64,000 nt of DNA from Sphingomonas sp. R-74633 (GCF_013416555.1 NZ_JACCFG010000006.1:62001-126000); one strand, 5' to 3'. Shown: positions 45,200 through 53,774, counted from the first letter of the stretch. A program made the numbers and translations. The notes: generated by a model from the sequence alone, not told the origin.

Positions 45200-45508
45200 T
45201 CAGGCGGGCAGGCCGTAGCTGCCGATCCGCTCGACCGCGAGCCGGGTAACCGCCGGCGCGGCGAGGACACGGTCAGCCATGCCCGCTTCAAAGGCCTGGA
45301 AGCTTGGCATCCCGGTGAGCGCCTCGCTGCTGTCTTCGGCGAGGTTGAGGAAGACATGGACGAACTCGTCGCCCTGGCGGAACAGGCCATAGGCGATGTG
45401 CTCGGGCCGGGTGCGGTTGGCCTCGGCGAACACTGCCTGGGAGAGGCGGACATTCTCCCCGGCGGCCTCGGGCTTCACGGTGTAGCGGACCATCGTCAAT
45501 CGGGGCAT
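45200..45508 (-). CDS. ABM-like dimeric alpha/beta-barrel protein
   Basis: 102 residues from ATG 45508, preceded by AGGAGA. The layout (MVRYTVKPEAAGENVRLSQA, AYGLFRQGDEFVHVFLNLAE, MPSFQAFEAGMADRVLAAP) resembles antibiotic-biosynthesis monooxygenase-like domains, small heme-free oxygenases or stress proteins. It is divergent from an ECF sigma factor with an NTF2-like tail; such sigma factors are commonly paired with small redox or decarboxylase genes, so this may be its target. Function is not proven. Confidence 0.55.
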   Translation of the reverse strand: MPRLTMVRYTVKPEAAGENVRLSQAVFAEANRTRPEHIAYGLFRQGDEFVHVFLNLAEDSSEALTGMPSFQAFEAGMADRVLAAPAVTRLAVERIGSYGLPA

Positions 45509-45548
45509 TTGATTTCTCCTTCCGCCGGCCATGACGATGGCGGCCACG

Positions 45549-45577
45549 AAAAGGATTCGCGCCGTGCGAATCCTTTT
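45549..45577. promoter_or_regulatory. Perfect 12-bp inverted repeat in a divergent promoter region
   Basis: AAAAGGATTCGC and GCGAATCCTTTT flank a 5-base centre (GCCGT), midway between the divergent ABM-like and ECF sigma factor genes. It could be an operator, a regulatory hairpin or a bidirectional terminator of divergent leaders. Confidence 0.55.
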
Positions 45578-45592
45578 GGCGCGCGGCATCGT

Positions 45593-45613
45593 CTATCGTG
45601 CGGGACACGATAG
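45593..45613. promoter_or_regulatory. 8-bp inverted repeat overlapping the sigma factor ribosome site
   Basis: CTATCGTG-CGGGA-CACGATAG is a perfect inverted repeat whose right arm runs into the Shine-Dalgarno AGGAG (45612-45616) of the gene starting at 45622. In RNA the stem would abut the ribosome site. Confidence 0.5.
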
Positions 45614-45621
45614 GAGTGGCG

Positions 45622-46449
45622 ATGACATCCGAGACTTTGCCCGACACCCTGGCTGCGATGCGCCCGGCGCTGCACCGCTATTGCGCGCGGATGATGGGAT
45701 CGGCATTCGACGGCGAGGATGTCGTGCAGGACGCCTATGCCAAGGCGGGCGCGGCGCTGGCGGCGGGTGCCGAGGTCGAAGAGCCGCAGCGCTGGCTGTT
45801 CCGCATCGCCCACAACGCCGCGCTCGACGCGATCCGCAAACGGCGGCGCGAGGCGTTCGACCTGCTCGACGAGGAGGTGCCGGGCGGCGCACCGGCGGAG
45901 AGCCGCGCGGCGGCGAGCGCGGCGCTCTCCACCTTCCTTGCGATCCCGCCCGGACAGCGCGCGGTAGTGGTGCTCGCCGATGTGCTCGGCCATTCGGGCG
46001 AGGAAGTCGCCGCGATCCTCGACACGACGCTGGCCGCGGTGAAGGCGGCGCTGCACCGCGGGCGGGCACGGCTGCGCGACATGGCGGAGGCGCCGGTGCG
46101 GCTCGACCCCGCCGAGCGCGCGCGGCTGGAGGACTATGCCGCGCGGTTCAACGCGCATGACTGGGACGCGCTGCGCGAGCTGCTTGCCGAGGATGTGCGG
46201 CTCGACCTGGTGGCGCGGACGCGGCTGGCCGGCGCGGGCAATGTCGGGGTGTATTTCACCCGCTATGCCGAGAATCCGGTGTGGCGGATGGAGGTGGGGG
46301 TGGCCGAGGGGCGGCCGGTGGTGGTCGCGCGGAGTACCGACGGCGTGGCGCGCTTCGTGGTGCTGCTCGACTGGCAGGGCGGCAGGATCGCGGGCATCCG
46401 CGACTTCCACTATGCGGGCTATGTGATGGAGGGGCTGGGGCTGGACTGA
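45622..46449 (+). CDS. ECF sigma factor with NTF2/SnoaL-like C-terminal domain
   Basis: 275 residues from ATG 45622, five bases after AGGAG. Region 2 has ALHRYCARMMGSAFDGEDVV followed by QDAYAKAG and RWLFRIAHNAALDAIRKRRR. Region 4 has IPPGQRAVVVLADVLGHSGE followed by EVAAILDTTLAAVKAALHRG. An added NTF2-like domain follows (ARFNAHDWDALRELLAEDVR, VVLLDWQGGRIAGIRDFHYA), as in SigJ/SigG/ECF41-type factors, where the tail senses a signal in place of an anti-sigma factor. The divergent ABM-like gene is a possible target. Confidence 0.85.
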   Translation: MTSETLPDTLAAMRPALHRYCARMMGSAFDGEDVVQDAYAKAGAALAAGAEVEEPQRWLFRIAHNAALDAIRKRRREAFDLLDEEVPGGAPAESRAAASAALSTFLAIPPGQRAVVVLADVLGHSGEEVAAILDTTLAAVKAALHRGRARLRDMAEAPVRLDPAERARLEDYAARFNAHDWDALRELLAEDVRLDLVARTRLAGAGNVGVYFTRYAENPVWRMEVGVAEGRPVVVARSTDGVARFVVLLDWQGGRIAGIRDFHYAGYVMEGLGLD

Positions 46450-46456
46450 TTTACGG

Positions 46457-46480
46457 TTCCCCGGCGAAGGCCGGGGCCCA
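46457..46480. repeat. Single REP arm, family A
   Basis: One arm only, TTCCCCGGCGAAGGCCGGGG followed by CCCA, between the convergent sigma factor and M15-like peptidase genes. The opposite arm is absent; the arm is itself palindromic and could serve as a transcription-ending hairpin. Confidence 0.8.
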
Positions 46481-46493
46481 GTTTCGCCAACCC

Positions 46494-47300
46494 TTAGTGC
46501 CCGTCGTCGCTCCAGTGGGGCGGGTCGGAGAGCAATTTTATCGCGCCGTAGCCGGCGCCGAGCTTCTGCAGGTCGGGATTGTCGCCCGAGCGGGGCGTGC
46601 CGGCGATTTCGCGCGTCTTGCCCTGCTTGTCCTTGATCTTGAGCGTGCCGGACCATGAGATCGTCATGTCGATCGCGCGGCCCTCGATATGGCGCGAGGT
46701 GAGCGAGGGTTCGAAGGCGATCTGGAACAGGTCGCTCATCGCCTGGGCGCCGGCCTTCGATTTGGCGAGGTCGCCATGATCCCATTGAATCTTGAGGCCG
46801 GGAAGGGCGGGGACCTTGTTCGGCGCGACCGAGCCCTTCGCCACGCACCAGCTATAGTGCATCAGGTGGGCGCGGGTCGCGTTGCGGCGGGTTGCGGAGA
46901 CGGTGACGGTAGCGCCCGCGTCCTTCAGTGCCTTGAGGAAGGCGGCGGCATTGGCCTGGAAGGGCTGGATCAGGTCGGTGACCGCGGCGCTGTTCGGGTA
47001 TTTGGCCTGATTGGCGTTCCACCAGTCGGCGCCCGAGAGCGGCGGGCGGGCGCCCTGGCCGGCGGCGAGCGCGAGCCAGGTCTTGCCGCCGGGGCTGATC
47101 AGCCCGTCGGGGGCGGGCATGGCGAGGACCTTGCCCTGATAGCCGGTGATCGCGGCGACGGTGAGCGTGCCGCATTCGCCGCTGGTCGGCAGCAGCTTCT
47201 GGCCGGTGAAGCCCAGCCAGTCGTTGAGCAGATGCTGGACGACGAGCACGTCCGCGAGATCATTGATCCCGCCCTTGCCCACCGATGCGCCGATCGCCAT
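46494..47300 (-). CDS. M15-like peptidoglycan peptidase
   Basis: 268 residues. Residues 1-90 resemble a peptidoglycan-binding repeat (VGKGGINDLADVLVVQHLLN, ECGTLTVAAITGYQGKVL). The C-terminal part has SRHIEGRAIDMTISW, matching the S-x-H-x-x-G-x-A-x-D zinc-ligand motif, and SDPPHWSDDGH, matching the second histidine motif of M15 peptidases (L-alanyl-D-glutamate endopeptidase or D-Ala-D-Ala carboxypeptidase). There is no signal peptide, as in phage endolysins and toxin-type effectors. Substrate is not determined. Confidence 0.75.
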   Translation of the reverse strand: MAIGASVGKGGINDLADVLVVQHLLNDWLGFTGQKLLPTSGECGTLTVAAITGYQGKVLAMPAPDGLISPGGKTWLALAAGQGARPPLSGADWWNANQAKYPNSAAVTDLIQPFQANAAAFLKALKDAGATVTVSATRRNATRAHLMHYSWCVAKGSVAPNKVPALPGLKIQWDHGDLAKSKAGAQAMSDLFQIAFEPSLTSRHIEGRAIDMTISWSGTLKIKDKQGKTREIAGTPRSGDNPDLQKLGAGYGAIKLLSDPPHWSDDGH

Positions 47301-47344
47301 TCGCCTGCCTCCTCTGGTCGGAGACAGGCGTATCCCGTGAAATC

Positions 47345-49897
47345 CTAGTTTGAAAGCAGGTCGCTTACCGCGCGGGAGATGCTGGCCAGCGTATAGGGCT
47401 TCTGGGTGACCAGCGCCTTGGCATGTTCGGGCGGGAGCTTGAGCTGCTCGCCATAGCCGGTGGCGAACAGGAAGGGCACGCCGGCGGCGGCAAGGTCGTC
47501 GGCGAGGGGCAGGCTGGTCTCGGCGCCGAGATTGACGTCGAGCACCGCGACTTCGAACGCCTCGCGGCCGATCTCCTCGCGCGCCTGGGCGAGCGAGCCG
47601 GCGGTGACGACGCGGCTGGCACCGAGCCGGGTGAGGATGTCCTCCGCGTCCATCGCGATGATCAGGCTGTCCTCGACCAGCAGGACAACGCCCGAGAGCA
47701 GCTTCGGCGCGGTGGCGCCGGGCGTCGGCTCGGGCGGAGGAGCCGGGCGCGGGGCGCGGGTGGGATCGACTTCGATATGGCGGGCGGGGACGCAGAAATC
47801 GGCTTCGAGCCCGGTGAGCGGGTAGCGCACATCGGCGCGGCCGCCGAGGTCATAGGGGATCGAGCGGGTGATGATCGTGGTGCCGAAGCCCTGGCGCTTG
47901 GGCGGCTGCACCGCGGGGCCGCCGCGCTCGCGCCATTCGATCGACAGGTCGCCCTCGCGGTCGATCTGCCAGCCGACATGGACCGAACCATTGTCCGAGA
48001 GCGCGCCATATTTGGCGGAATTGGTCATCAGCTCGTGGAGCACCAGCGCCAGCGTCGAAAAGGCCTGGGGGTGGAGCAGCACCGGTGGGCCGTCGGTGGT
48101 CACGCGGCCGGCCTTGCCGGCGAGATAGGCGGCGGCCTCGGTCTCGATCAGGCGCAACAGCGGCGCGGCGGACCAGTTATCCTGGGTGATCTGGTCGTGC
48201 GCGCGGGCCAAGCTCTCGATCCGGCCCTCGAGCAGATGGATCGTGTCGCGCTTGTCCGCGTCGGGATCGAGCGACTGGCGGACCAGGCCGCGGATCAGGC
48301 TGAGGATGTTGCGGACGCGGTGGTTGAGCTCCGCGATCAGCAGCTCCTGGCGCTCGGAAAAGCGGCGGCGCTCTTCCTGGGCATCGTCGCTGAGGCGCAG
48401 CACGACTTCGATCAGCGAGGCGCGCAGCATCTCCGCGACGCGCAGCTCGGCGTTGAGGAAAGGCTCGGAGCGGCCGCGGACTTCCTGGCTCCACAGCTCG
48501 AAGCTCTTGCGCGGCGTCAGGCGGGGGCCGTTGGGGCCGAGCTGGGCGGGCTTGTGCGGATCGCCGGCCCATTTGACCGTGCGGATCTTCTCCTGGCGGA
48601 AGAGCAGGACATAGTCGCGCGGGCGGCGCGAGATCGGGATCGCCAGCAGGCCGGCGGCGACATCGTCATAGTCGGCGGCGGCGGGGAGCGTGTCGGCGAG
48701 GCGATCGGTCGAGAAGATCTTGCCGGCGGCCATCGCGTTGAGGCGGCGGGTGATTGCCGAAAAGGCGTCGGCCGGCGGGGTCATCCCCGAATAGGAGACC
48801 TTGCCGTCGAGCCAGATCGCGATGCCGTCGCACGGCACGGTCTCGCGCATCATCGTGCCGAGCCATTCGGGATTGTCGAGCAGCGTCGAATCGCCGGCCA
48901 CCGCGGCAAGCAGCCGGTCGCTGGCGAAGCGCGCGGCGAGCTCATAGGCGGCGAGCTCCTTGCGCTCGCGGCTCTCGAGCTTGAGCGCGAACATCTGGCC
49001 GAACAGCTCGGCGATCGAGCGGCGCTCGAAGCTGGGGCAGCGCGCGGCATAATGGTGGCAGGCAAACAGGCCCCAGAGCTGGCCCTCGACGATGATCGAG
49101 ATCGACAGCGAGGCGCCGACGCCCATGTTCTTGAGATATTCGATATGGATCGGCGAGACCGAGCGCAGCACCGAGAGCGAAAGGTCGATCGGCGCGCCGC
49201 TCTCGTCGAGGCGGGGGACGATCGGCACCGGATCGGCATTGACGTCGGCGATGATGCGGAACGGCGTGCGGATATAGAGCTTGCGCGCCTGTTGCGGGAT
49301 GTCGCTGGCGGGGTAGCGCAGGTCGAGGAAGCTGCCGATGCCGGCGCGCGCCGCCTCGGCCACGACGACGCCCGAACCGTCACGATCGAAGCGATAGACC
49401 ATCACCCGGTCGAAGCCGGTCAGCGCGCGGACCTGGCGGGCGCCTTCGCGGTAGAAGGCGGGGGCGTCGCTGGTCTCGTCGAGCCGGGCCATCATCGCGC
49501 GGATCGCCGAACCGATATCGGTGCCGGCATCCTCGCAGCATTCCTCGCCTTCGAGGATGATCGTGTCCCCGATCATGTGCAGCGCGAAATCGAAGCAGCG
49601 GCCGGTGGCGATCTTCAGCCCGAAGACGCGCTCGACTGCGTCATGGCCGCGCAGCATCGCCAGGCGGTTGCGCAGCGTGTGGACGGCATGGTCGCCGAGC
49701 AGGTCGACCGCGGAGGTGCCGAGCAGGTCGTCGGCGGGCTTTTCGAGGAATTGCTCGGCATTGGCCGAGACGCGGCGGATCAGCCAGTCGATCGACAAGG
49801 CGAGCAGGAAGCCGAACGGCTGGATCGCGCCCAGCTCGTGAATCGGCTCGCGATCGCAATTGGTGAGATCGACCTCGAAATTACCGTCCGTCGCCAA
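47345..49897 (-). CDS. bphP: Bacteriophytochrome hybrid histidine kinase (PAS-GAF-PHY-HWE-REC)
   Basis: 850 residues from TTG 49897, six bases after GAAAGG and overlapping the heme oxygenase gene. The N-terminal VDLTNCDREPIHELGAIQPF carries the biliverdin-binding Cys near residue 12. GAF holds DLRYPASDIPQQARKLY; PHY holds a P-R-K-S-F tongue motif. The kinase is of the HWE type (AELNHRVRNILSLIRGLVRQ, and W-x-E in SIEWRERG). A receiver domain ends the protein (VVLLVEDSLIIAMDAEDIL, VLDVNLGAETSLP, VTQKPYTLASI). It should sense red/far-red light and phosphorylate its receiver or a partner. The output gene is not in the window. Confidence 0.93.
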   Translation of the reverse strand: MATDGNFEVDLTNCDREPIHELGAIQPFGFLLALSIDWLIRRVSANAEQFLEKPADDLLGTSAVDLLGDHAVHTLRNRLAMLRGHDAVERVFGLKIATGRCFDFALHMIGDTIILEGEECCEDAGTDIGSAIRAMMARLDETSDAPAFYREGARQVRALTGFDRVMVYRFDRDGSGVVVAEAARAGIGSFLDLRYPASDIPQQARKLYIRTPFRIIADVNADPVPIVPRLDESGAPIDLSLSVLRSVSPIHIEYLKNMGVGASLSISIIVEGQLWGLFACHHYAARCPSFERRSIAELFGQMFALKLESRERKELAAYELAARFASDRLLAAVAGDSTLLDNPEWLGTMMRETVPCDGIAIWLDGKVSYSGMTPPADAFSAITRRLNAMAAGKIFSTDRLADTLPAAADYDDVAAGLLAIPISRRPRDYVLLFRQEKIRTVKWAGDPHKPAQLGPNGPRLTPRKSFELWSQEVRGRSEPFLNAELRVAEMLRASLIEVVLRLSDDAQEERRRFSERQELLIAELNHRVRNILSLIRGLVRQSLDPDADKRDTIHLLEGRIESLARAHDQITQDNWSAAPLLRLIETEAAAYLAGKAGRVTTDGPPVLLHPQAFSTLALVLHELMTNSAKYGALSDNGSVHVGWQIDREGDLSIEWRERGGPAVQPPKRQGFGTTIITRSIPYDLGGRADVRYPLTGLEADFCVPARHIEVDPTRAPRPAPPPEPTPGATAPKLLSGVVLLVEDSLIIAMDAEDILTRLGASRVVTAGSLAQAREEIGREAFEVAVLDVNLGAETSLPLADDLAAAGVPFLFATGYGEQLKLPPEHAKALVTQKPYTLASISRAVSDLLSN

Positions 49898-50432
49898 TCT
49901 GGACCTTTCGCCAATTTTCCGCCGAATGCTCAAATGCCGCGAAAGTCGCAAGCGCTGCGGTGCGCGCTGCTTCCAGTGCGGCGGGATCGCGCAAGCTATC
50001 GTCGATAGCGGCTAGTAATTGCTGCCACTTTTCGGCGCGCTGATCTGAATCAAGATAGGCGCGGGGAAATCCGGTGGGCAGGCTGCGCGCGAGGAATTTG
50101 CCGCCGAGGCGCGACCCTTCGAGGACGTAGAGCGTGCCGGCGATGGCGGCATCACTGTCGAAGACGGGTGGCGACGCGGGATGCGCCTGGCCTACCTTGG
50201 GGAGCTGGGCGAGATCCTCGCGCAGCAAGGCGCCACGCTTGCGGTCTTCCCAGTCCGCCGTCACCCGCTCGCCGGGAAGCGCCGCTTCCAGCGCCCACAC
50301 CACATCGGCATGGGCGGCGAGGAAGCGGGCATAGCTTTCCCGGTCGGTCAGGTCGAAATCGCCGAACGCCGCGTCAACGCGGTCATGTGCCTCGGCGGTC
50401 GCCGCGCGCAGCGCCTTGCGGCTCGGCGTCAA
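49881..50432 (-). CDS. bphO: Biliverdin-producing heme oxygenase
   Basis: 183 residues from TTG 50432. LRAATAEAHDRVDAAF holds the proximal heme histidine typical of heme oxygenases, and AGTLYVLEGSRLGGKFLARS is the distal-helix motif. It opens heme to biliverdin, the chromophore of the phytochrome encoded immediately after it (17-bp overlap). The start overlaps the purB stop in a TTGA, so all three genes are likely translated from one message. The TTG is the only plausible start in frame there. Confidence 0.88.
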   Translation of the reverse strand: MTPSRKALRAATAEAHDRVDAAFGDFDLTDRESYARFLAAHADVVWALEAALPGERVTADWEDRKRGALLREDLAQLPKVGQAHPASPPVFDSDAAIAGTLYVLEGSRLGGKFLARSLPTGFPRAYLDSDQRAEKWQQLLAAIDDSLRDPAALEAARTAALATFAAFEHSAENWRKVQIGDGR

Positions 50433-51739
50433 GCGAACACGCGCTCGAAGATCGTGTCCACCTGCTTGAAGTGATAGCCGAGGTCGAACTTGTCCTCGAT
50501 CTCCTGCGGGCTGAGCGCCGCAGTGACTTCGGGATCGGCCTTGAGCAGCTCGAGCAGCGACAGCTCGCCATCCGATTCCCACACCTTCATCGCGTTGCGC
50601 TGGACCAGCCGATAGCTGTCCTCGCGGCTGACGCCGGCCTGGGTGAGGGCAAGAAGCACGCGCTGGGAATGCACGAGGCCGCCCATTCGATCCAAATTCT
50701 TCTGCATCCGCGCCGGATAGACGAGCAGCTTGTCCATCACGCCGGTGAGGCGGGCGAGCGCGAAGTCGAGCGTGATCGTCGCGTCGGGGCCGATATAGCG
50801 CTCGACCGAGGAGTGGCTGATGTCGCGCTCATGCCACAGCGCGACATTTTCCATCGCCGGGATGGTGGCGCTGCGGACCATGCGGGCGAGGCCGGTCAGG
50901 TTCTCGGTCAGCACCGGGTTGCGCTTGTGCGGCATCGCCGACGAGCCCTTCTGGCCGGGCGAGAAATATTCCTCGGCCTCGAGCACTTCGGTGCGCTGGA
51001 GGTGGCGGACCTCGACGGCGAGGCGCTCGATCGACGAGGCGATCACGCCGAGGGTTGCAAAGAACATCGCGTGGCGATCGCGCGGGATGACCTGGGTCGA
51101 GACCGGCTCGATCGACAGGCCGAGCTTCGCAGCGACATGCGCTTCGACGCGCGGATCGATATTGGCAAACGTGCCGACCGCGCCCGAGATCGCGCAGGTG
51201 GCGATGTCGGCGCGGGCTGCGAGCAGCCGCTCCTTGTTGCGCTTGAACTCGGCATAGGCCTCGGCGAGCTTGAGCCCGAAGGTGACCGGCTCGGCATGGA
51301 TGCCGTGGCTGCGGCCGATCGTCGGGGTGAGCTTGTGCTCATAGGCGCGGCGCTTGAGTACTTCGAGCAGCTGGTCGAGGTCGGCGAGCAGGATGTCCGA
51401 CGCACGGGCGAGCTGGACCGCGAGGCAGGTATCGAGCACGTCCGAGCTGGTCATGCCCTGGTGCATGAAGCGCGCTTCGTCGCCGACCTGCTCGGCCACC
51501 CAGGTGAGGAAGGCGATGACGTCGTGCTTGGTCACGGCCTCGATCGCGTCGATCGCGGCGACGTCGATCGCGGGGTTGGTCGCCCACCAGTCCCACAGCG
51601 CTTTGGCGGCGCTCTTCGGCACCACGCCGAGCTCGGCCAGAGCTTCCGTCGCGTGCGCCTCGATCTCGAACCAGATGCGGAAGCGCGCTTCGGGCGACCA
51701 GAGGGCGGTCATCTCGGGGCGCGAATAACGGGGGACCAT
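50429..51739 (-). CDS. purB: Adenylosuccinate lyase
   Basis: 436 residues, full length. The fumarase-superfamily signature GSSAMPHKRNP is present, with MTSSDVLDTCLAVQLARASD and TIGRSHGIHAEPVTFGLKLA supplying other active-site parts. It catalyses two fumarate-releasing steps in purine synthesis. Its stop overlaps the start of the heme oxygenase gene, an unusual pairing with a light-sensing operon. Confidence 0.97.
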   Translation of the reverse strand: MVPRYSRPEMTALWSPEARFRIWFEIEAHATEALAELGVVPKSAAKALWDWWATNPAIDVAAIDAIEAVTKHDVIAFLTWVAEQVGDEARFMHQGMTSSDVLDTCLAVQLARASDILLADLDQLLEVLKRRAYEHKLTPTIGRSHGIHAEPVTFGLKLAEAYAEFKRNKERLLAARADIATCAISGAVGTFANIDPRVEAHVAAKLGLSIEPVSTQVIPRDRHAMFFATLGVIASSIERLAVEVRHLQRTEVLEAEEYFSPGQKGSSAMPHKRNPVLTENLTGLARMVRSATIPAMENVALWHERDISHSSVERYIGPDATITLDFALARLTGVMDKLLVYPARMQKNLDRMGGLVHSQRVLLALTQAGVSREDSYRLVQRNAMKVWESDGELSLLELLKADPEVTAALSPQEIEDKFDLGYHFKQVDTIFERVFA

Positions 51740-51786
51740 TTGAAGCCTTTCACCGGGAGGTTTGGCGCGCCCCTAGCAAGGGAGCC

Positions 51787-52416
51787 TCAGACTTTCCACC
51801 GAAAGCGGCCGGTGATCGGCCAGTCGAGCAGTGCATCCTCCTCGCGGGCGCCCCCGCCGATATTGTGGAGGATCATCGGCGCGCGGGCGCCCGGCACGTC
51901 CGAGACCAGCCCGATATGCGTGCCGGTGCCGCCCGCGCCGTTGGAAGGCGCGGAAGTGAAGATGTCGCCGGGCTGCCAGTTGGCGTCGGTCGGGACGGGC
52001 AACTGCGCGCCTTGCCGGGCGAGGAAGCGGGCGAGATTGGGCACGCGGCGATGGTCGATGCTGGGGTCGGGATGCGTCAGGCCCCATTTGCGCGGATAGG
52101 CGGCAAAGGCCTGTTTCATGTCGGCATTGACCAGCGCCTGAAGGTCGATCCCGAACGCGTCGCGATAGGCGCGGATCACCACGTCGGTGCAGACGCCCTT
52201 CACCCGCGGGACGTCGCCATTAGGGAAGGGGAGGGCCGTGTACGCAGAATCATAGTGGCGCGTGACACCGACCTGGCCGCGGGCCGCAGCGACCAGCTTT
52301 CGGGCGGAATCGCTCTCGGCAAGGCGTGGGCCGGGCCCGGTCGGCGCCTGTGCAGGACCGCCGCATCCGGCGAGGCCGGCGGTCATTCCAAGCAGCAGCG
52401 TCCGCCGGTCGATCAT
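51787..52416 (-). CDS. DUF1287 domain lipoprotein
   Basis: 209 residues from ATG 52416. MIDRRTLLLGMTAGLAGC has both a twin-arginine-like motif and a lipobox, cysteine at 18. The DUF1287 body has AARGQVGVTRHYDSAYTALP, FPNGDVPRVKGVCTDVVIRA, HRRVPNLARFLARQGAQL and GTGTHIGLVSD. The C-T-D and T-H-I-G-L-V-S-D motifs recall NlpC/P60-type cysteine peptidases acting on the cell wall, but activity is not shown. It lies 47 bp after purB's start, on the same strand upstream of it. Confidence 0.8.
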   Translation of the reverse strand: MIDRRTLLLGMTAGLAGCGGPAQAPTGPGPRLAESDSARKLVAAARGQVGVTRHYDSAYTALPFPNGDVPRVKGVCTDVVIRAYRDAFGIDLQALVNADMKQAFAAYPRKWGLTHPDPSIDHRRVPNLARFLARQGAQLPVPTDANWQPGDIFTSAPSNGAGGTGTHIGLVSDVPGARAPMILHNIGGGAREEDALLDWPITGRFRWKV

Positions 52417-52619
52417 GCCCGCATCCTGCACGCGCCGTGGCACGCGCGCCACAGGGCAAATGAAATGCGATAAGGCGAGCCCGCGCGCGGATGGGTTGAG
52501 GCTACAGGGCTTGGAGGGTGGAACATAACTTCCAGATTGAAGGTTGATAGGGAGAATGTTCAAGAGACAATCAGGCTAGAGATTAAATATAGCGCCTGAA
52601 TAGAATAGGAGAAATTCTC

Positions 52620-53192
52620 ATGCTGAAGCCCATGCTTCTTGCCACTTCTATGATGTTTGCTGTTCCTGCTATTGCGCAGGAAGCGCCGGCGCAGGATAAT
52701 ACCCAGTCGATGCAGACTGCGCCTGCCCCCGAGAAGGCGACTCCGCCGGTGACCGACGACAAGGCGCCCGGCACCCAGGATCAGACGGCAACCGCCCAGA
52801 CGACTCCGGCGCCGGCCCAGCCCGCGACGCAGCCCGCCCAGGGCGTGGCGCAGGACGCTACCGCTGCGCCGGGCGCGCAGCCGGCGGCTGCGGCCTCGAC
52901 CGAACCTGCCGCGGTGCCTGCCGCGCAGCCGGCCGCTACGCAGGAGCAGGTCGCCCAAGCCGTGGGCCGTGACTTTGGCAGCTATGACAAGGATGCCGAC
53001 GGCAAGCTGAACACGACCGAGTTCGCCGCCTGGATGGGCAGCCTGCGCAAGGCCGCCGAGCCGACCTTCCAGCCGGGCACGCCCGAGGCGACGACCTGGG
53101 CCAACCAGGCTTTCGCCAGCGCCGATACCGACAAGAGCGCATCGGTGAACAAGCAGGAGCTGACGGTCTTCCTGACCCCGAAGCCCTCGTAA
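52620..53192 (+). CDS. Exported EF-hand domain protein
   Basis: 190 residues. Signal peptide MLKPMLLATSMMFAVPAIAQ, then 90 residues of Ala/Pro/Gln/Thr-rich linker (APAQPATQPAQGVAQDATAA). The C-terminal 80 residues have two EF-hand loops, DKDADGKLNTTEF and DTDKSASVNKQEL, for calcium. AGGAG lies eight bases before the ATG. The upstream 200 bp are AT-rich compared with the rest and likely hold the promoter. Function is unknown. Confidence 0.75.
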   Translation: MLKPMLLATSMMFAVPAIAQEAPAQDNTQSMQTAPAPEKATPPVTDDKAPGTQDQTATAQTTPAPAQPATQPAQGVAQDATAAPGAQPAAAASTEPAAVPAAQPAATQEQVAQAVGRDFGSYDKDADGKLNTTEFAAWMGSLRKAAEPTFQPGTPEATTWANQAFASADTDKSASVNKQELTVFLTPKPS

Positions 53193-53229
53193 GACTTTCG
53201 TCGCGCCAAATACGCATGGCGCACTCCCG

Positions 53230-53270
53230 AACGGTCGCCGGACTTGCCTCCGGCGGCCGTTTGGTTTGTC
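53230..53270 (+). terminator. Rho-independent terminator of the EF-hand gene
   Basis: A 13-bp stem (AACGGTCGCCGGA / TCCGGCGGCCGTT, one T-G pair) with a 6-base loop is followed by TGGTTTGTC on the plus strand, ending just before the stop of the convergent gene at 53277. Confidence 0.75.
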
Positions 53271-53276
53271 TGGAGT

Positions 53277-53717
53277 TCAGGCGTGTTCCAGGGCGATGTG
53301 CATCAGGCTGAGTTCCATCGCCACGAACGTGCCGGCGACCCACAGCCAGATCGCTTCGCCGATCCAGGCCTGGAGCAGCATCGCGGGGAAAATGCCTAGG
53401 AACAGTATCGCGCGCAGCCATATCAGTGCCGGCGCGCCGGTTCGTCCGCCGAAAAGGCCCCATTCCGGATCGCGCATCCCGATCGCCCGGCGGGGCGATG
53501 CTTTGTTGGCCCGCATCGCCGTGTCGGCGGTTTCGATGCCCCGCCGATAGGTGGGGCTGAACAACATGCGCAGGAAGAGCAGCGCCGCGATTGCTGCGAC
53601 AATGGCTGTGGCGGGGATCAGGATGCCGCGTAGCGGCGTGATTGCCAGGCTGGCGAGCGCGATGGTGCCGGCAAGGACGGCGACCCAGAAACTGACCCTG
53701 CGAAGCTGCACGTCCAT
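53277..53717 (-). CDS. Small inner-membrane protein
   Basis: 146 residues with four hydrophobic segments (FWVAVLAGTIALASLAI, ILIPATAIVAAIAALLFL, LIWLRAILFLGIFPAMLL, AIWLWVAGTFVAMELSL) and a polar loop with SPTYRRGIETADTAMRANKA. No family is recognised. It converges on the EF-hand gene and lies 57 bp upstream of the radC stop on the same strand. Confidence 0.6.
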   Translation of the reverse strand: MDVQLRRVSFWVAVLAGTIALASLAITPLRGILIPATAIVAAIAALLFLRMLFSPTYRRGIETADTAMRANKASPRRAIGMRDPEWGLFGGRTGAPALIWLRAILFLGIFPAMLLQAWIGEAIWLWVAGTFVAMELSLMHIALEHA

Positions 53718-53774
53718 CCCCGGACCCTATCCGGCTTTGGTTTCGAGGCGAAACGGTTTCGCCGTCCCCGCTGC

